This document shows positions 24,885 to 36,012 of a stretch of 64,000 bases of DNA, piece after piece. Source of the DNA: Rhizobium leguminosarum bv. trifolii WSM2297 (GTDB lineage Bacteria > Pseudomonadota > Alphaproteobacteria > Rhizobiales > Rhizobiaceae); contig NZ_JH719395.1 in assembly GCF_000271845.1 (NCBI RefSeq), forward strand, positions 1,012,466 through 1,076,465, given 5' to 3'. The notes under the pieces were generated by a model that was not told the origin of the DNA, did no database searches, and saw nothing but the letters and a program-made list of their open reading frames with translations. The position numbers and the translations under genes are program-made. Numbering within the stretch: the first letter of the stretch is position 1; each line of letters starts with the position of its first letter.

Positions 24885-26546
24885 ATGATCAACGACCTCT
24901 GGTATAAGAACGCTGTCATCTACTGCCTGTCCGTCGAAACCTTCATGGATGCGAACGGTGACGGCGTCGGTGATTTTCAGGGGCTGATGCGGCGTCTCGA
25001 TTATCTCTCCGGCCTTGGCGTGACCGCGATCTGGTTGATGCCGTTCCAGGCATCGCCCGGCCGCGACGATGGTTATGACGTCTCCGATTATTACAACGTC
25101 GACCCACGTTACGGCTCGCTCGGCGATTTCGTCGAATTCACCCACGGCGCCAAGCAACGCGGTATCCGCGTGCTGATCGATCTGGTGATCAATCATACCT
25201 CCAAGGACCATCCATGGTTCCAGGATGCCCGAAGCGATCCGGGCTCGCGTTATCGCGACTGGTACGTCTGGTCTGAGAAGAAGCCTGCCAATGCCGATCA
25301 GGGCATGGTCTTTCCCGGCGTCCAGAAGACCACCTGGACTTATGACGACAAGGCAAAGGCCTATTATTTCCACCGCTTCTACGATCACCAGCCGGATCTC
25401 AACACCTCCAACCCGGAGGTGCAGGCCGAGATTCTCAAGATCATGGGCTTCTGGATCCAGCTCGGCGTCTCCGGCTTCCGGATGGATGCCGCCCCCTTCA
25501 TCATCGCGACGAAAGGCGCCGATGTCGCCAAGCCGGTCGAGCAGTTCGACATGCTGAGAAAGTTTCGCGAATTCCTGCAATGGCGGCTGGGGGATTCCAT
25601 CATCCTCGCGGAGGCCAACATCCTGCCGAAGGACAATTTCGAATATTTCGGCGACGATGGCGACCGCATGCAGATGATGTTCAACTTCCAGGTCAATCAG
25701 GCACTGTTTTATGCCTTCGCCAATGCCGATACGCGGCCGCTCAAAAAGGCGATGGAGGCGACGAAACCGCGACCGGCAACCGCGCAATGGGGCCTGTTTC
25801 TCCGAAACCATGATGAATTGGATCTCGGACGGCTGTCGGAAAAGCAGCGCGACGCGGTCTTTGCCGCTTTCGGGCCTGACAAGGACATGCAGCTTTACAA
25901 CAGGGGCATCCGCCGTCGCCTGGCGCCGATGCTCGGCGGCGACCGCCGCAGGATCGAGATGGCCTACAGCCTGCTGTTCTCGCTGCCGGGAACGCCCGTC
26001 ATCCGCTACGGCGACGAGATCGGCATGGGCGACGATTTAGACCTGCCGGAACGTGACTGCGCCCGCACGCCGATGCAGTGGTCGACGGAACCGGAAGGCG
26101 GTTTCACCAAAAGCAGAAAGCCCGTCTCGCCCGTCATCAAGGATGGACCCTACGGCTTCCAGCACGTCAATGTCGCCGAACAGCGGCGCGATCCGAACTC
26201 CCTGCTGAACTGGACCGAGAGGATGATCCGGATGCGCAAGGAGGCCCCGGAGATCGGTTGGGGCGACTTTTCCATGGTCGACACCGGTGACGACGGCGTG
26301 CTGGCGCTTCGTTACGACTGGCGCGGCAATTCCGTATTGATCCTGCACAATCTGCATGCGCAGCCGGCCGAGGTGAGCTTCGATATTGATATGGGTGAAG
26401 ACGGCCGACAGTTGATCGATATTGCCGACGGCGCGAGCAGCGAGGCGGACGAGAGAGGCTTACATTACGTGGTGCTCGATGCTTACGGCTATCGCTGGTA
26501 TCGCGTCGGCGGCCTCGACTATCTCCTCAGGCGCAAGGAGATTTAG
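24885..26546 (+). CDS. GH13 alpha-amylase family, trehalose-synthase-like
   Basis: 553-residue GH13 enzyme resembling the catalytic part of TreS (maltose alpha-D-glucosyltransferase). The start has NAVIYCLSVETFMDANGDGVGDF, conserved region I is DLVINHTS near residue 105, the nucleophile Asp is in GFRMDAAPF near 200, the acid/base Glu in ILAEAN near 240 and the third Asp in LRNHDELDL near 308. GGAG lies 5 nt before ATG. It lacks a maltokinase fusion. Likely role is trehalose/maltose interconversion or another alpha-glucoside; a broader amylase or oligo-1,6-glucosidase function cannot be excluded. Confidence 0.82.
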   Translation: MINDLWYKNAVIYCLSVETFMDANGDGVGDFQGLMRRLDYLSGLGVTAIWLMPFQASPGRDDGYDVSDYYNVDPRYGSLGDFVEFTHGAKQRGIRVLIDLVINHTSKDHPWFQDARSDPGSRYRDWYVWSEKKPANADQGMVFPGVQKTTWTYDDKAKAYYFHRFYDHQPDLNTSNPEVQAEILKIMGFWIQLGVSGFRMDAAPFIIATKGADVAKPVEQFDMLRKFREFLQWRLGDSIILAEANILPKDNFEYFGDDGDRMQMMFNFQVNQALFYAFANADTRPLKKAMEATKPRPATAQWGLFLRNHDELDLGRLSEKQRDAVFAAFGPDKDMQLYNRGIRRRLAPMLGGDRRRIEMAYSLLFSLPGTPVIRYGDEIGMGDDLDLPERDCARTPMQWSTEPEGGFTKSRKPVSPVIKDGPYGFQHVNVAEQRRDPNSLLNWTERMIRMRKEAPEIGWGDFSMVDTGDDGVLALRYDWRGNSVLILHNLHAQPAEVSFDIDMGEDGRQLIDIADGASSEADERGLHYVVLDAYGYRWYRVGGLDYLLRRKEI

Positions 26547-26558
26547 GTCCTCGGCTCA

Positions 26559-29500
26559 TCACTGGAATTCGAAAATCTGCCGGAAGACACCCGGTGCGAT
26601 GATCGACAGCGGATTAATCTGCAGATTAGGCTTGTCGAAATTGCCGGTGAGCTTGAAGGTGATGCCGATCAGGCCGCGGTCGCTGCCATTGCCGAGAATG
26701 ACCCCGATCAAGGGCAGTTCGGCAAAGAGCCGGTTGAGGCCGTAGGCCGGCATGAAGGTGCCGGTCATGTCCATATTGCCCTTGCGGTCACGCACGACGC
26801 CCTGGAATGTCGCGCCTATCTGGTCGCCGCGCAGCACTCCGTTCTCGATGCCGACCATGCCATTGCGCGAGACGACACGGGCAAAGCCGCGCTGAAAGCG
26901 CTGCGACGAGGTATCGATGTCGCGCTTGACGGCTTCGTTGAGGCTGCGCTGCTCGTTTCCGACGGGCGTCGAAACGATCGAGCGCAGCCGTTGTTCGTTG
27001 ACGATCGAGAAACGGCGCACGTCGAGCGAGCCGTCCCAGCCGCCCTGTGGCGAAAGCCGGATTGCCAGATTGAGCAGGCCGCCCTGCATGTGCTGGTAGA
27101 GATCGGCGAAACGCGATACCGCACCGGCATCACCGCTGGTGATGTTGATGACGCCGCCGTCCTTCATCTGGCTGACCACGGCCTCGCCGCTGTCGGTCAC
27201 GGCAGAAAAGTTCAGCGCTTGCAGCTTGTCGCCGCGCAGTGACACCTGCGCCTGGAAATTGCCGATCTTCTCATCGTTGAAGCCGATGACGTTTTTCAGC
27301 CTGGCGCGCACCGATACGCCGGTGTCGCCGGCTTCCCCGTCATTATCGTCACCGCCGGAGCCCGATTTCAGCCGCGCGATAACAGGCCGCGCATCGGCGC
27401 TGTCGCCGGAGACCGAGACGTCGAAATTGCCCTTGCTGCGCTTCACCGACAGGGCGAAATCGTCGAGCGAGGAGAGTTTGACGCTATCGAAATCGGCCGA
27501 GATCAACCCGCCTTTGCCGATGTTCATCGATCCGTTGGCGCCGAAACCGTCGCCCTTCAGCCGGAAATTCTTGATCTCGGTATTGTCGGCCGGACCGGAT
27601 GTTTCGAATTCGGCCGTCGCCGCAATGCCGCTGCCCTTCGACCAGCCGATCCATGGCAGGTCGAGTTGCGACTTGGTGAGGTCGAGCTGGACGTCCTGCC
27701 GGTCGTCGTCGATCCGCGTCAGCACCATCTTGACGCTGCCGCCGATGATGCCGGAGAGGCCGGGTATCAGCTTGTTGCGCTGGTCTTCGGACAGCGTCGC
27801 GGTGATCACCCGCTGCCGCTTCGCACCGTCGGATGCCTCGACCGGTTCGGCAAGATCGATATCGGCCGGGACGCCATCGATCTGCGCCTTGGCGTCGAGC
27901 GTGATCTGTTTCGGATTGCCGTTCAGCGTCCCGTCGAGATTGCTGATGGTGCGGCCGGAAAACGGCTTGGCAAGATCAATATCGGTAAGCTTCATGGCCG
28001 CCGTCCATTCGGCCGGCGGCGGGTTCTGCGAGGAGAGCAGGCCGAAATGCGCCTTCACATTCGCCTCGATCCGCCCCTTGAGATCGTCGGGCGTAAAGCC
28101 GGCGCGCTGCAGCACCCGGATCGGCCTGTAGGTCAAAAGCTCGCCGACGGCATCCGCTGAACCCGAGATCGCGAGATCGATATCGGCCATGAGCGGCTTG
28201 TCGTAGGTGGCGGGTAAGATGAATGTACCTTGCCCGAGACCGACGGACCGGCCGGAGGGGAAAAACGACGTGCCGCTCTTGATCGCGATCGTCGCAGCCG
28301 GGCCGAGCAGGTCGAAATGGGCCGCCATGTCGCGAACCGGCGGAATGTCACCGGCGATGTTCATCCGCGCATCCGCGATGTCGAAGCCGATGCGGATCTG
28401 GTTGGCGTCGAGCTTCAATCCCTTGCCGCCGGCTGCCTCGTCGAGCCTGCCGAAGGGAATGAAGACGGAGATCGAGGCGTTGGTAACGGTGCCGCCGAAG
28501 AGGTTGCCGTGTACCCAGGTGCGCACCTTGGGCGCCATCCAGAACGGCCAGAGCTGCTTGATCGCCGTCGTCTGCAACTGTGCCGACTGGCCGGCAAAGC
28601 TGATCTCCGGCGATTTACCCCCGAGCTTGACGTGCAGTGCCCCGTATAGCGCGCCGAGCGGGCTGGAGACGGTCATGTTGGGAAACAGGAATTCCCGCCC
28701 GGCGACCAGGTAGCGCCCCGTCGCCTGGATATCGAAGGAGAGCGGCTGCTCGCCGGAGCCGCCGGGAGCTGCCGTGCCGCCGCTGACCAGCAGGTCGATG
28801 CCGAAGCCCTTGCCGGCCTGCGGGTCGATCTTGTCGAGATCGATCAGCGCACCGTTGATCGGAACCGTGGTCGCGCCGAACCGGGCGTTCGACCGGGCGA
28901 TTTCGAGGGTCTGCTTGGCGAAATCATAGACGAGGTTGATCTGCCCGCCCGACAGCTCCTGCGCATCGCCGTCCGCAAAAATCAGGCCAGGATCGATGTC
29001 CACCGTCGCCGCCAGCGCCGGCTGCACGCCATCGCGCCCCCTGGTGGCCGATACCGTCAGGTCGGCAAAAGCGTTGAGCCCCTGCCGGATCACGCCCTGA
29101 TCGTTGCGCTTCAACGCAAAGGGCGTGAGGTCGGCATGTTTGAGCGTCGCCACCACCTTCGACACATGGCCGGCTTCCTTCTCGGCCAGCACGTCGAGCT
29201 CGGCCACCTCGCCGTTGAGCGCGACTTCGCCGGTCAACTGCAGTGAGGACGGCCCCGCATGAGCAAAGACCAGATTGTCGACGACCAGCGACAGCGGGCC
29301 GTTGGCGGTGTCGGCGAGCTTGATGTCGATGCCGGAGATGCGTACGGAACTGGTCGAGCCGCGCGTGACGACACTGTCGAACATGTCGAACTGCGAGAAG
29401 ATCTTCTCCATCGCCGCCGGCATGGCATCGATGCGCAGGTCATCGAGCTTGACGGGATCGCCGGAGGGCAGAAGCCCGGTATCAAGCGCAATATCGTCGG

Positions 29501-29960
29501 CTTCGATGTCGGTGACGGCGATGCGGCCGCGGAAAAGCTGCAGCGGATCGAGCCCCAGCCGCACCGAACCCGTCGTCGACAGGTGCTGGCCGCTCTGCTC
29601 ATCAATCATGTTGACGTTGCGCGCTTCCAGCGCCAACCGGAAGTCCGAGGTAAAGCGGATGACGGTGGAGCCGACCTCGGCGCGGTAGCGCGGTCCGGCC
29701 ACGCCGTTCAGCGCCGCCTGCGCCTGCTGCGATAGCGGCTTGTCGAACATGCCGCTCTCGACGGTGAAGACGATCGCGGCGAGAACAAGGAGAATCACGC
29801 CCAGAAAGCCTGCGGTCAGCTTTACTGTGCGCCGCACCCGCGAACGCGGCGGCGGGCAATGGACGATGATCGGATCCTCGGCCTGGGCGGACGGCAAGCG
29901 GTCCAGCGCAACGATATCCTTCTTGCGAAACGTGACCTTTTCGCCGCGGATGGCTGACAT
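26559..29960 (-). CDS. Large AsmA-like DUF3971 protein (YhdP/TamB-type bridge candidate)
   Basis: About 1133-residue protein with one transmembrane helix near residues 46-70 (VKLTAGFLGVILLVLAAIVF) and a long beta-rich periplasmic part. The C-terminal region with FARVVSRNGMVGIENGVLRG and MDMTGTFMPAYGLNRLFAELP is the AsmA/DUF3971 signature. Relatives such as YhdP and TamB are proposed to carry phospholipids between membranes. Start uncertain: ATG 29960 has GAAGG nearby; ATG 30026 is the longest possibility. It is convergent with the GH13 gene, 12 bp apart, and divergent from the peroxiredoxin gene. Confidence 0.8.
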   Translation of the reverse strand: MSAIRGEKVTFRKKDIVALDRLPSAQAEDPIIVHCPPPRSRVRRTVKLTAGFLGVILLVLAAIVFTVESGMFDKPLSQQAQAALNGVAGPRYRAEVGSTVIRFTSDFRLALEARNVNMIDEQSGQHLSTTGSVRLGLDPLQLFRGRIAVTDIEADDIALDTGLLPSGDPVKLDDLRIDAMPAAMEKIFSQFDMFDSVVTRGSTSSVRISGIDIKLADTANGPLSLVVDNLVFAHAGPSSLQLTGEVALNGEVAELDVLAEKEAGHVSKVVATLKHADLTPFALKRNDQGVIRQGLNAFADLTVSATRGRDGVQPALAATVDIDPGLIFADGDAQELSGGQINLVYDFAKQTLEIARSNARFGATTVPINGALIDLDKIDPQAGKGFGIDLLVSGGTAAPGGSGEQPLSFDIQATGRYLVAGREFLFPNMTVSSPLGALYGALHVKLGGKSPEISFAGQSAQLQTTAIKQLWPFWMAPKVRTWVHGNLFGGTVTNASISVFIPFGRLDEAAGGKGLKLDANQIRIGFDIADARMNIAGDIPPVRDMAAHFDLLGPAATIAIKSGTSFFPSGRSVGLGQGTFILPATYDKPLMADIDLAISGSADAVGELLTYRPIRVLQRAGFTPDDLKGRIEANVKAHFGLLSSQNPPPAEWTAAMKLTDIDLAKPFSGRTISNLDGTLNGNPKQITLDAKAQIDGVPADIDLAEPVEASDGAKRQRVITATLSEDQRNKLIPGLSGIIGGSVKMVLTRIDDDRQDVQLDLTKSQLDLPWIGWSKGSGIAATAEFETSGPADNTEIKNFRLKGDGFGANGSMNIGKGGLISADFDSVKLSSLDDFALSVKRSKGNFDVSVSGDSADARPVIARLKSGSGGDDNDGEAGDTGVSVRARLKNVIGFNDEKIGNFQAQVSLRGDKLQALNFSAVTDSGEAVVSQMKDGGVINITSGDAGAVSRFADLYQHMQGGLLNLAIRLSPQGGWDGSLDVRRFSIVNEQRLRSIVSTPVGNEQRSLNEAVKRDIDTSSQRFQRGFARVVSRNGMVGIENGVLRGDQIGATFQGVVRDRKGNMDMTGTFMPAYGLNRLFAELPLIGVILGNGSDRGLIGITFKLTGNFDKPNLQINPLSIIAPGVFRQIFEFQ

Positions 29961-30085
29961 GCGCCTTCGGGCTCTCCCTTTAAGTGAAGAATTGAACCCG
30001 GCCATGCTGGACGGGTTTCCATCCACTATATAATTCGGGGAGAGAAAGTGTCATCCACAAACCCGGCAAAAGAAAGGTTTTCCCA

Positions 30086-30559
30086 ATGGCGGTTCCCGGC
30101 ATCGGCGCCACGGCTCCTGATTTCAACCTTCCCCGCGACGGCGGCGGCCGCGTTTCGCTGGCCGAATTCCACGGCCGGGCGCTCGTGCTGTTCTTTTATC
30201 CCAAGGACGACACCACAGGCTGCACCGCCGAATCGCTGGCTTTCACAGCGCTGGCAAGCGAGTTCGAGGCGGCGGGCGCGGTCGTCATCGGCATGTCGCC
30301 CGATTCGGCTGCCTGCCATGACAAGTTCATCAGGAAGCACCGTCTTTCGGTGGCGCTCGCCTCGGACGAGGAAAAGACCACGCTGCAGGCTTACGGCGTC
30401 TGGAAGGAAAAGAGCATGTACGGCCGCAACTTCATGGGCGTCGAGCGCACCACTTTCCTGATCCGCCAGGACGGCACGATCGCCACCATCTGGCAGAAGG
30501 TGAAGGTGCAGGGCCACGCCGAAACCGTGCTCGAGGCCGTGCGGAACCTGGCCGCGTGA
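30086..30559 (+). CDS. bcp: Bcp-type peroxiredoxin
   Basis: 157-residue thioredoxin-fold peroxidase. The peroxidatic Cys46 is in DTTGCTAES; a second cysteine, Cys77 in SAACHDKF, could be the resolving residue of the alpha3 type. It reduces hydroperoxides in the cytoplasm with thioredoxin. It ends inside the start of the DUF455 gene (GTGA overlap), so both are co-translated. Confidence 0.93.
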   Translation: MAVPGIGATAPDFNLPRDGGGRVSLAEFHGRALVLFFYPKDDTTGCTAESLAFTALASEFEAAGAVVIGMSPDSAACHDKFIRKHRLSVALASDEEKTTLQAYGVWKEKSMYGRNFMGVERTTFLIRQDGTIATIWQKVKVQGHAETVLEAVRNLAA

Positions 30560-31383
30560 CCGGAGATCTGGCGATAACGTCGCTGCGCGGCGGCGCCATC
30601 GATGCCATTTGCTCCGCCGATCTCGACCGCAAGACGGCGCTTGCGCAGGAAAGCGCCACCCGCTGGTTTGAACGCCGGGTGTCGTTGCGCTCGCCGCTCG
30701 ATGCAGCGTTGCCGGAGAGGCCCGGCCGTCCCGACAGGCCGGTGCTGACGCCGCCGACCCAGGTGGAAAAGCGCTCGCTGCATACGCTGAAAGGCCGCAT
30801 CGCCCTGCTCCATGCCATCGCCCATATCGAGCTCAATGCCGTCGATCTGGCGCTTGATATTGTTGCGCGATTCGCCACCGAGCAGGTGCCGAATTCCTTT
30901 TTCGACGGCTGGATGCAGGTTGCCTTCGAGGAGGCCAAGCATTTCCGCATGGTGCGCGCCCGCCTGAACGATCTCGGCGCCGATTACGGCGATCTTCCCG
31001 CCCATGACGGGCTCTGGCAGGCGGCCCATTCGACGCGCAACGACCTGACGGCAAGGCTCGCGGTCGTGCCGCTGATTCTCGAAGCCCGCGGCCTCGACGT
31101 CACGCCGTCGCTGCAGGCCAAGATGCGCCAGACCGGCGATCTGGAAAGCGCTGCCGTTCTCGACGTCATCTACAACGACGAGAAAGGCCATGTCGCCGTC
31201 GGCGCCAAATGGTTTCGCTTCCTCTGCGCCCGGGAGAAGCGCGACCCGGCAAAAGCCTTCCAGGAGCTGGTGCGCGCCAATTTCCGCGGGCCGCTGAAGC
31301 CGCCCTTCAATGATCTCGCCCGCGCCGAGGCCGGGCTGACCCCGTCTTTCTACCGCTCGCTCGCATCGATCAGCCATGCCTGA
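30556..31383 (+). CDS. DUF455 ferritin-like protein
   Basis: 275-residue member of DUF455, a ferritin-like di-metal family. Possible metal ligands are visible in AIAHIELNAVDLALD, FEEAKHFRMV and YNDEKGHVAVG, an arrangement of E/H pairs on four helices. Biochemical role is not established as far as I know. It starts with GTG inside the peroxiredoxin stop, so an oxidative-stress or iron-linked role is suggested by context. Confidence 0.82.
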   Translation: MTGDLAITSLRGGAIDAICSADLDRKTALAQESATRWFERRVSLRSPLDAALPERPGRPDRPVLTPPTQVEKRSLHTLKGRIALLHAIAHIELNAVDLALDIVARFATEQVPNSFFDGWMQVAFEEAKHFRMVRARLNDLGADYGDLPAHDGLWQAAHSTRNDLTARLAVVPLILEARGLDVTPSLQAKMRQTGDLESAAVLDVIYNDEKGHVAVGAKWFRFLCAREKRDPAKAFQELVRANFRGPLKPPFNDLARAEAGLTPSFYRSLASISHA

Positions 31384-31428
31384 AATAACTGGCATTTCTG
31401 ACGCGCATAGCGATAAGGAAAGCATTCG

Positions 31429-31436
31429 TTAACCAT
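31429..31436. promoter_or_regulatory. Candidate CtrA half-site
   Basis: TTAACCAT lies 53 bp before the M23 peptidase start. This 8-mer is the reported CtrA-associated motif in alphaproteobacteria, and the flank is AT-rich like a promoter. A cell-cycle-timed murein hydrolase factor would fit, but one 8-mer can occur by chance. Confidence 0.35.
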
Positions 31437-31489
31437 AAACGTGTCTAATTTTCCGAAAGAGGCGTAGCGCATCAATCGGGAGAGCCTGC

Positions 31490-32809
31490 GTGAACAGCGG
31501 ACATCAGCACCGGGTATTCGGCAGGCGGGCGCAGGAACATATCCTGATCCTGGCAAGCGGCGACAAGGTCCGCCACATGACGGTTCGGCCGTGGATGGCA
31601 GCGCTTGCCTTCTGCTTTGTCAGCGTCTTCTCGATCGGCTATCTCCTCGCCACCTCCTATCTCGTGCTGCGCGACGACCTGATCGGCGCCACCATGGCCC
31701 GACAAGCCCGCATGCAGCACGACTATGAAGATCGCATCGCAGCCCTTCGCGCCCAGGTCGACCGCATCACCTCCCGCCAGCTTCTCGACCAGCAGGTGGT
31801 CGAGGATAAGGTGGACAAGCTGATGGAGCAGCAGATGGCGCTGACCTCGCGCCACGGCAAGCTCGACAATCTGCTCGACCGGGCTGAAAGCTCCGGCCTG
31901 ACGGAAAAGGACGGCGCCCCGCCTGCCCCGTCGTCACCCGTTCAGTCCTTTGCCCCCGACATCAAGGACAAGCGCGCTTCTCTGACCGGTGGCGGCATCG
32001 AGGCGATCGAAAAACAGCTGGCGATCGGCGCCCCTGCCGATGCGACGCCCGATAACTCGACGCTTGCCTATGTGCCGTCTGCTGAGACCGTCGGCGACCG
32101 CGCCGACCGCATCTTCTCCAATGTGACGCTGTCGCTGAAGGGTGTCGAACAGGATCAGCGCAACCGCGTCGAGCAACTGACGAGCGACGCCGGCAATGCC
32201 GCCAATGCCATCGGCAATGTGCTGACCCGCTTCAAAATTCCGGTGCCTGAGGAGGTTGCGGCGCGACAGGACGACGATGCCGTCGGCGGCCCCTATGTCG
32301 AGCCTGAGAGCAACGACGATTTCAACAATTCGCTGGCAGCGCTCGACGGCGCGCTGACCCGGCTTGAGGCCGTGCGCAGCACCGCCGAATCCCTGCCCTT
32401 CCGCAACCCCGCCATCGGCAAGGACGTGACCAGCCCCTTCGGCAATCGCCGCGACCCTTTCCTCGGCCGCCTCGCGCTGCATTCCGGCATCGATTTCCGC
32501 TTCTCGCCTGGTGAAAAGATCCGCCCGTCGGCGCCGGGCAAGGTCATTGCCGCCGGCTGGACCGGCGGTTACGGCAATATGGTCGAAGTCGATCACGGCA
32601 ATGGCATCTCGACCCGCTACGGCCATATGTCCCAGGTGCTGGTCAAGGTCGGCGACACAGTCGGCCGCAGCGACGTCATCGGCCTTGCCGGCAGCACCGG
32701 ACGCTCAACCGGCACGCATCTGCACTATGAAGTGCGCCAGGACGGCCATGCGGTCGATCCAGTATATTTCATGAATGCCGGCCTTAAACTCGCCACCTAT
32801 ATCAAGTAA
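31490..32809 (+). CDS. M23 family metallopeptidase, membrane-anchored with coiled coil
   Basis: 439-residue protein with GTG start preceded by GGGAGAG. One transmembrane helix is near residues 34-58, a coiled coil (DYEDRIAALRAQVDRITSRQ) near 75-130 and a C-terminal LytM domain from about 300. The zinc-site motifs HSGIDF (near 329), YGHMS and HLHYEV (near 409) are intact, so it could be an active endopeptidase rather than an EnvC-like activator. It is similar in layout to rhizobial M23 proteins needed for polar growth. Neighbours give no operon. Confidence 0.88.
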   Translation: MNSGHQHRVFGRRAQEHILILASGDKVRHMTVRPWMAALAFCFVSVFSIGYLLATSYLVLRDDLIGATMARQARMQHDYEDRIAALRAQVDRITSRQLLDQQVVEDKVDKLMEQQMALTSRHGKLDNLLDRAESSGLTEKDGAPPAPSSPVQSFAPDIKDKRASLTGGGIEAIEKQLAIGAPADATPDNSTLAYVPSAETVGDRADRIFSNVTLSLKGVEQDQRNRVEQLTSDAGNAANAIGNVLTRFKIPVPEEVAARQDDDAVGGPYVEPESNDDFNNSLAALDGALTRLEAVRSTAESLPFRNPAIGKDVTSPFGNRRDPFLGRLALHSGIDFRFSPGEKIRPSAPGKVIAAGWTGGYGNMVEVDHGNGISTRYGHMSQVLVKVGDTVGRSDVIGLAGSTGRSTGTHLHYEVRQDGHAVDPVYFMNAGLKLATYIK

Positions 32810-32863
32810 CAGCCGTCAGGTAACCATCGCTTCACTCTGTACAGGGTGCGGCCTCTCTATTTC

Positions 32864-32892
32864 TTGACTTGCCGGCCATTCGGGGCTATGTC
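32864..32892 (+). promoter_or_regulatory. Promoter of the DEAD-box helicase gene
   Basis: TTGACT (32864-32869), a 17-bp spacer and TATGTC (32887-32892). The transcript would have a leader of about 68 nt before the TTG start at 32967. The hexamers are near consensus; the start point is inferred. Confidence 0.5.
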
Positions 32893-32966
32893 GCGCTGCA
32901 TTGCGGCATGCAATCCCGCCGACTCGTTCAGAGCTCGGCCGAACCGGAACGGAAACAGTTTTCCCT

Positions 32967-34484
<1,518 letters not shown>

Positions 34485-34491
34485 GCATCCA

Positions 34492-34941
34492 ATGGGTAAG
34501 CCCGGTCTCGATTTCCCGGGTTTCGGCGTCGGCCTGGTCATTCTGCGCGACGCGAGGATCCTCCTCTATAAACGCGTGCGTGCACCGGAAGCCGGCTACT
34601 GGAATATCGTCGGCGGCAAGGTCGACCATATGGAGCCGGCCGAACAAGCTGCGCGTCGCGAGGCCGAGGAAGAAACCGGCCTCAAAATCGGCCGGATCGA
34701 GCGGATCGGCATGACCGAACAGATCATCGATACCGACCGCCAGCATTGGATTTCGCTTCTCTATCTCGCCCGCGACGTCGATGGCGAGCCGCAACTGACC
34801 GAACCGGACAAGCTTTCCGATTTCGGCTGGTTCCCGCTGACGGATTTGCCGGAACCGCTCTCGGCCTTCACCAAGGCGGCGATATCTGCCCTGCCTTCAG
34901 CCGAATGCAGTCAGCTATCGGCCCTCAGCGACGCCTCATAG
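34492..34941 (+). CDS. NUDIX hydrolase
   Basis: 149-residue NUDIX protein. The Nudix box runs from GGKVDHMEPAEQ into AARREAEEETGL near residues 41-64, matching GX5EX7REUXEEXGU. The metal-binding Glu residues are intact. It hydrolyses a nucleoside diphosphate derivative, perhaps an oxidised nucleotide or RNA cap-like product; substrate unknown. It follows the helicase closely and overlaps the TfoX-like gene tail-to-tail by 31 bp. Confidence 0.88.
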   Translation: MGKPGLDFPGFGVGLVILRDARILLYKRVRAPEAGYWNIVGGKVDHMEPAEQAARREAEEETGLKIGRIERIGMTEQIIDTDRQHWISLLYLARDVDGEPQLTEPDKLSDFGWFPLTDLPEPLSAFTKAAISALPSAECSQLSALSDAS

Positions 34942-35231
34942 GCAAGCCGCACCCATTTCGCCATCAGATCGGGATCGTCATAAGCCTCGTCGGGGATCGA
35001 CCAATAGGGCATTTTCAACGGTTTGCCCTTCTTGCCCTCATAGGTCCATTGCGTGGCGCCGGCGGCGGCAAATTCCTGGGCGCTCGTCTGATCGGCCTTT
35101 AGCAGCATCTCGTCGCGCACTTCGAGCGCGATGATGCGCCCGAGATGATAGATGCCCTTGCCGCCGAACATCCGCTTGACCGTGACCGGGCCGAGCCCCT
35201 GAAACATTTCCTCGATGCCGGCATTGTCCAT
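34911..35231 (-). CDS. TfoX N-terminal domain protein
   Basis: 106-residue protein matching the TfoX/Sxy N-terminal domain (VKRMFGGKGIYHLGRIIALEV). It lacks the C-terminal TfoX domain, so a role in competence is unlikely to carry over. Short TfoX_N proteins are widespread in rhizobia with unknown function. It lies 26 bp downstream of a flavin reductase gene on the same strand. Confidence 0.8.
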   Translation of the reverse strand: MDNAGIEEMFQGLGPVTVKRMFGGKGIYHLGRIIALEVRDEMLLKADQTSAQEFAAAGATQWTYEGKKGKPLKMPYWSIPDEAYDDPDLMAKWVRLAYEASLRADS

Positions 35232-35257
35232 TCGCTAGTCCCTCGAGATCCTGAAAA

Positions 35258-35752
35258 TCACAGCGCGTGATAATCCCGGTTCATATAGATGAGCGCCGGG
35301 TGCTTTTCGCTGAAGCGGACAGCCGCAACCTCACCGAAGATGACATTGTGCGTCGGCATTTCCTTGATGTCAGTCACCCGGCAATCGAAGGCAGCGAGCG
35401 CATCAGCCAGCACCGGCGCGCCGGTGACCAGCGTCTCGAAACGGGCGCTGGCGAAACGGTCGCTATCGGCAAGCGGCGTCCGTCCGGAAAAGGCGTCGGC
35501 GACCCCCTGATGATGGGCGCCGAGCGTGTTGAGCACAAAAATGCCGCTGCGGAAAAAGATCTCGTTCTTCGGATTGGTATTGTTGAGGCAGATCAGCACC
35601 GAGGCCGGATTGTCCGACACCGAGCAGGCGGCAGTGATGGTGACGCCGCGGCGCAAGCCTTCCATCGCCGTCGTCACGAGCTGCACGTGGCCGGCATAAC
35701 GGCTCATGGCATCGCGATAAAGGCCGGGGTCGATATGCTGCCTGTTCAACAC
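35258..35752 (-). CDS. Flavin reductase family protein
   Basis: 164-residue flavin reductase-like protein, RutF/HpaC style. FMN-binding blocks RRGVTITAACSVSDNPASVL and FVLNTLGAHHQGVADAFSG are visible. GTG 35752 has GGAG 6 nt upstream. No oxygenase gene is adjacent, unlike the reductase at 3.7 kb, so its partner is unknown. It is followed by the TfoX-like gene. Confidence 0.83.
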   Translation of the reverse strand: MLNRQHIDPGLYRDAMSRYAGHVQLVTTAMEGLRRGVTITAACSVSDNPASVLICLNNTNPKNEIFFRSGIFVLNTLGAHHQGVADAFSGRTPLADSDRFASARFETLVTGAPVLADALAAFDCRVTDIKEMPTHNVIFGEVAAVRFSEKHPALIYMNRDYHAL

Positions 35753-35826
35753 CTGCTTCTCCGTGCGCGCTTATATGCCCATTGCATAATTCCTGAAATC
35801 GGAATCCACTTAGGACAAAATTAGCA

Positions 35827-35878
35827 GCAATTCAAAGTGCTACAGCGTCCTTTGCTGCTCTCGAAAAGACGCGTGGCG
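35827..35878. repeat. Degenerate rhizobial intergenic repeat
   Basis: The stretch AATTCAAAGTGCTACAGCGT and its following GACGCGTGGCG half resemble a dispersed Rhizobium repeat I recall from many intergenic regions, with GCGTC/GACGC able to pair. The copy is imperfect. The remaining part of the 35753-36012 gap shows no gene. Confidence 0.4.
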
Positions 35879-36012
35879 ATTTAGTTCGAATTGCTATCGC
35901 GCCAATATGGCGAGCATCGGTTACCTTTTCTACAATAGGACCGGTGAAAAGCACTGCTTCACGCTTGTTTTTCTTTGACGATCGCAGCCTTGCGGATAAA
36001 AGGGCATGGACG

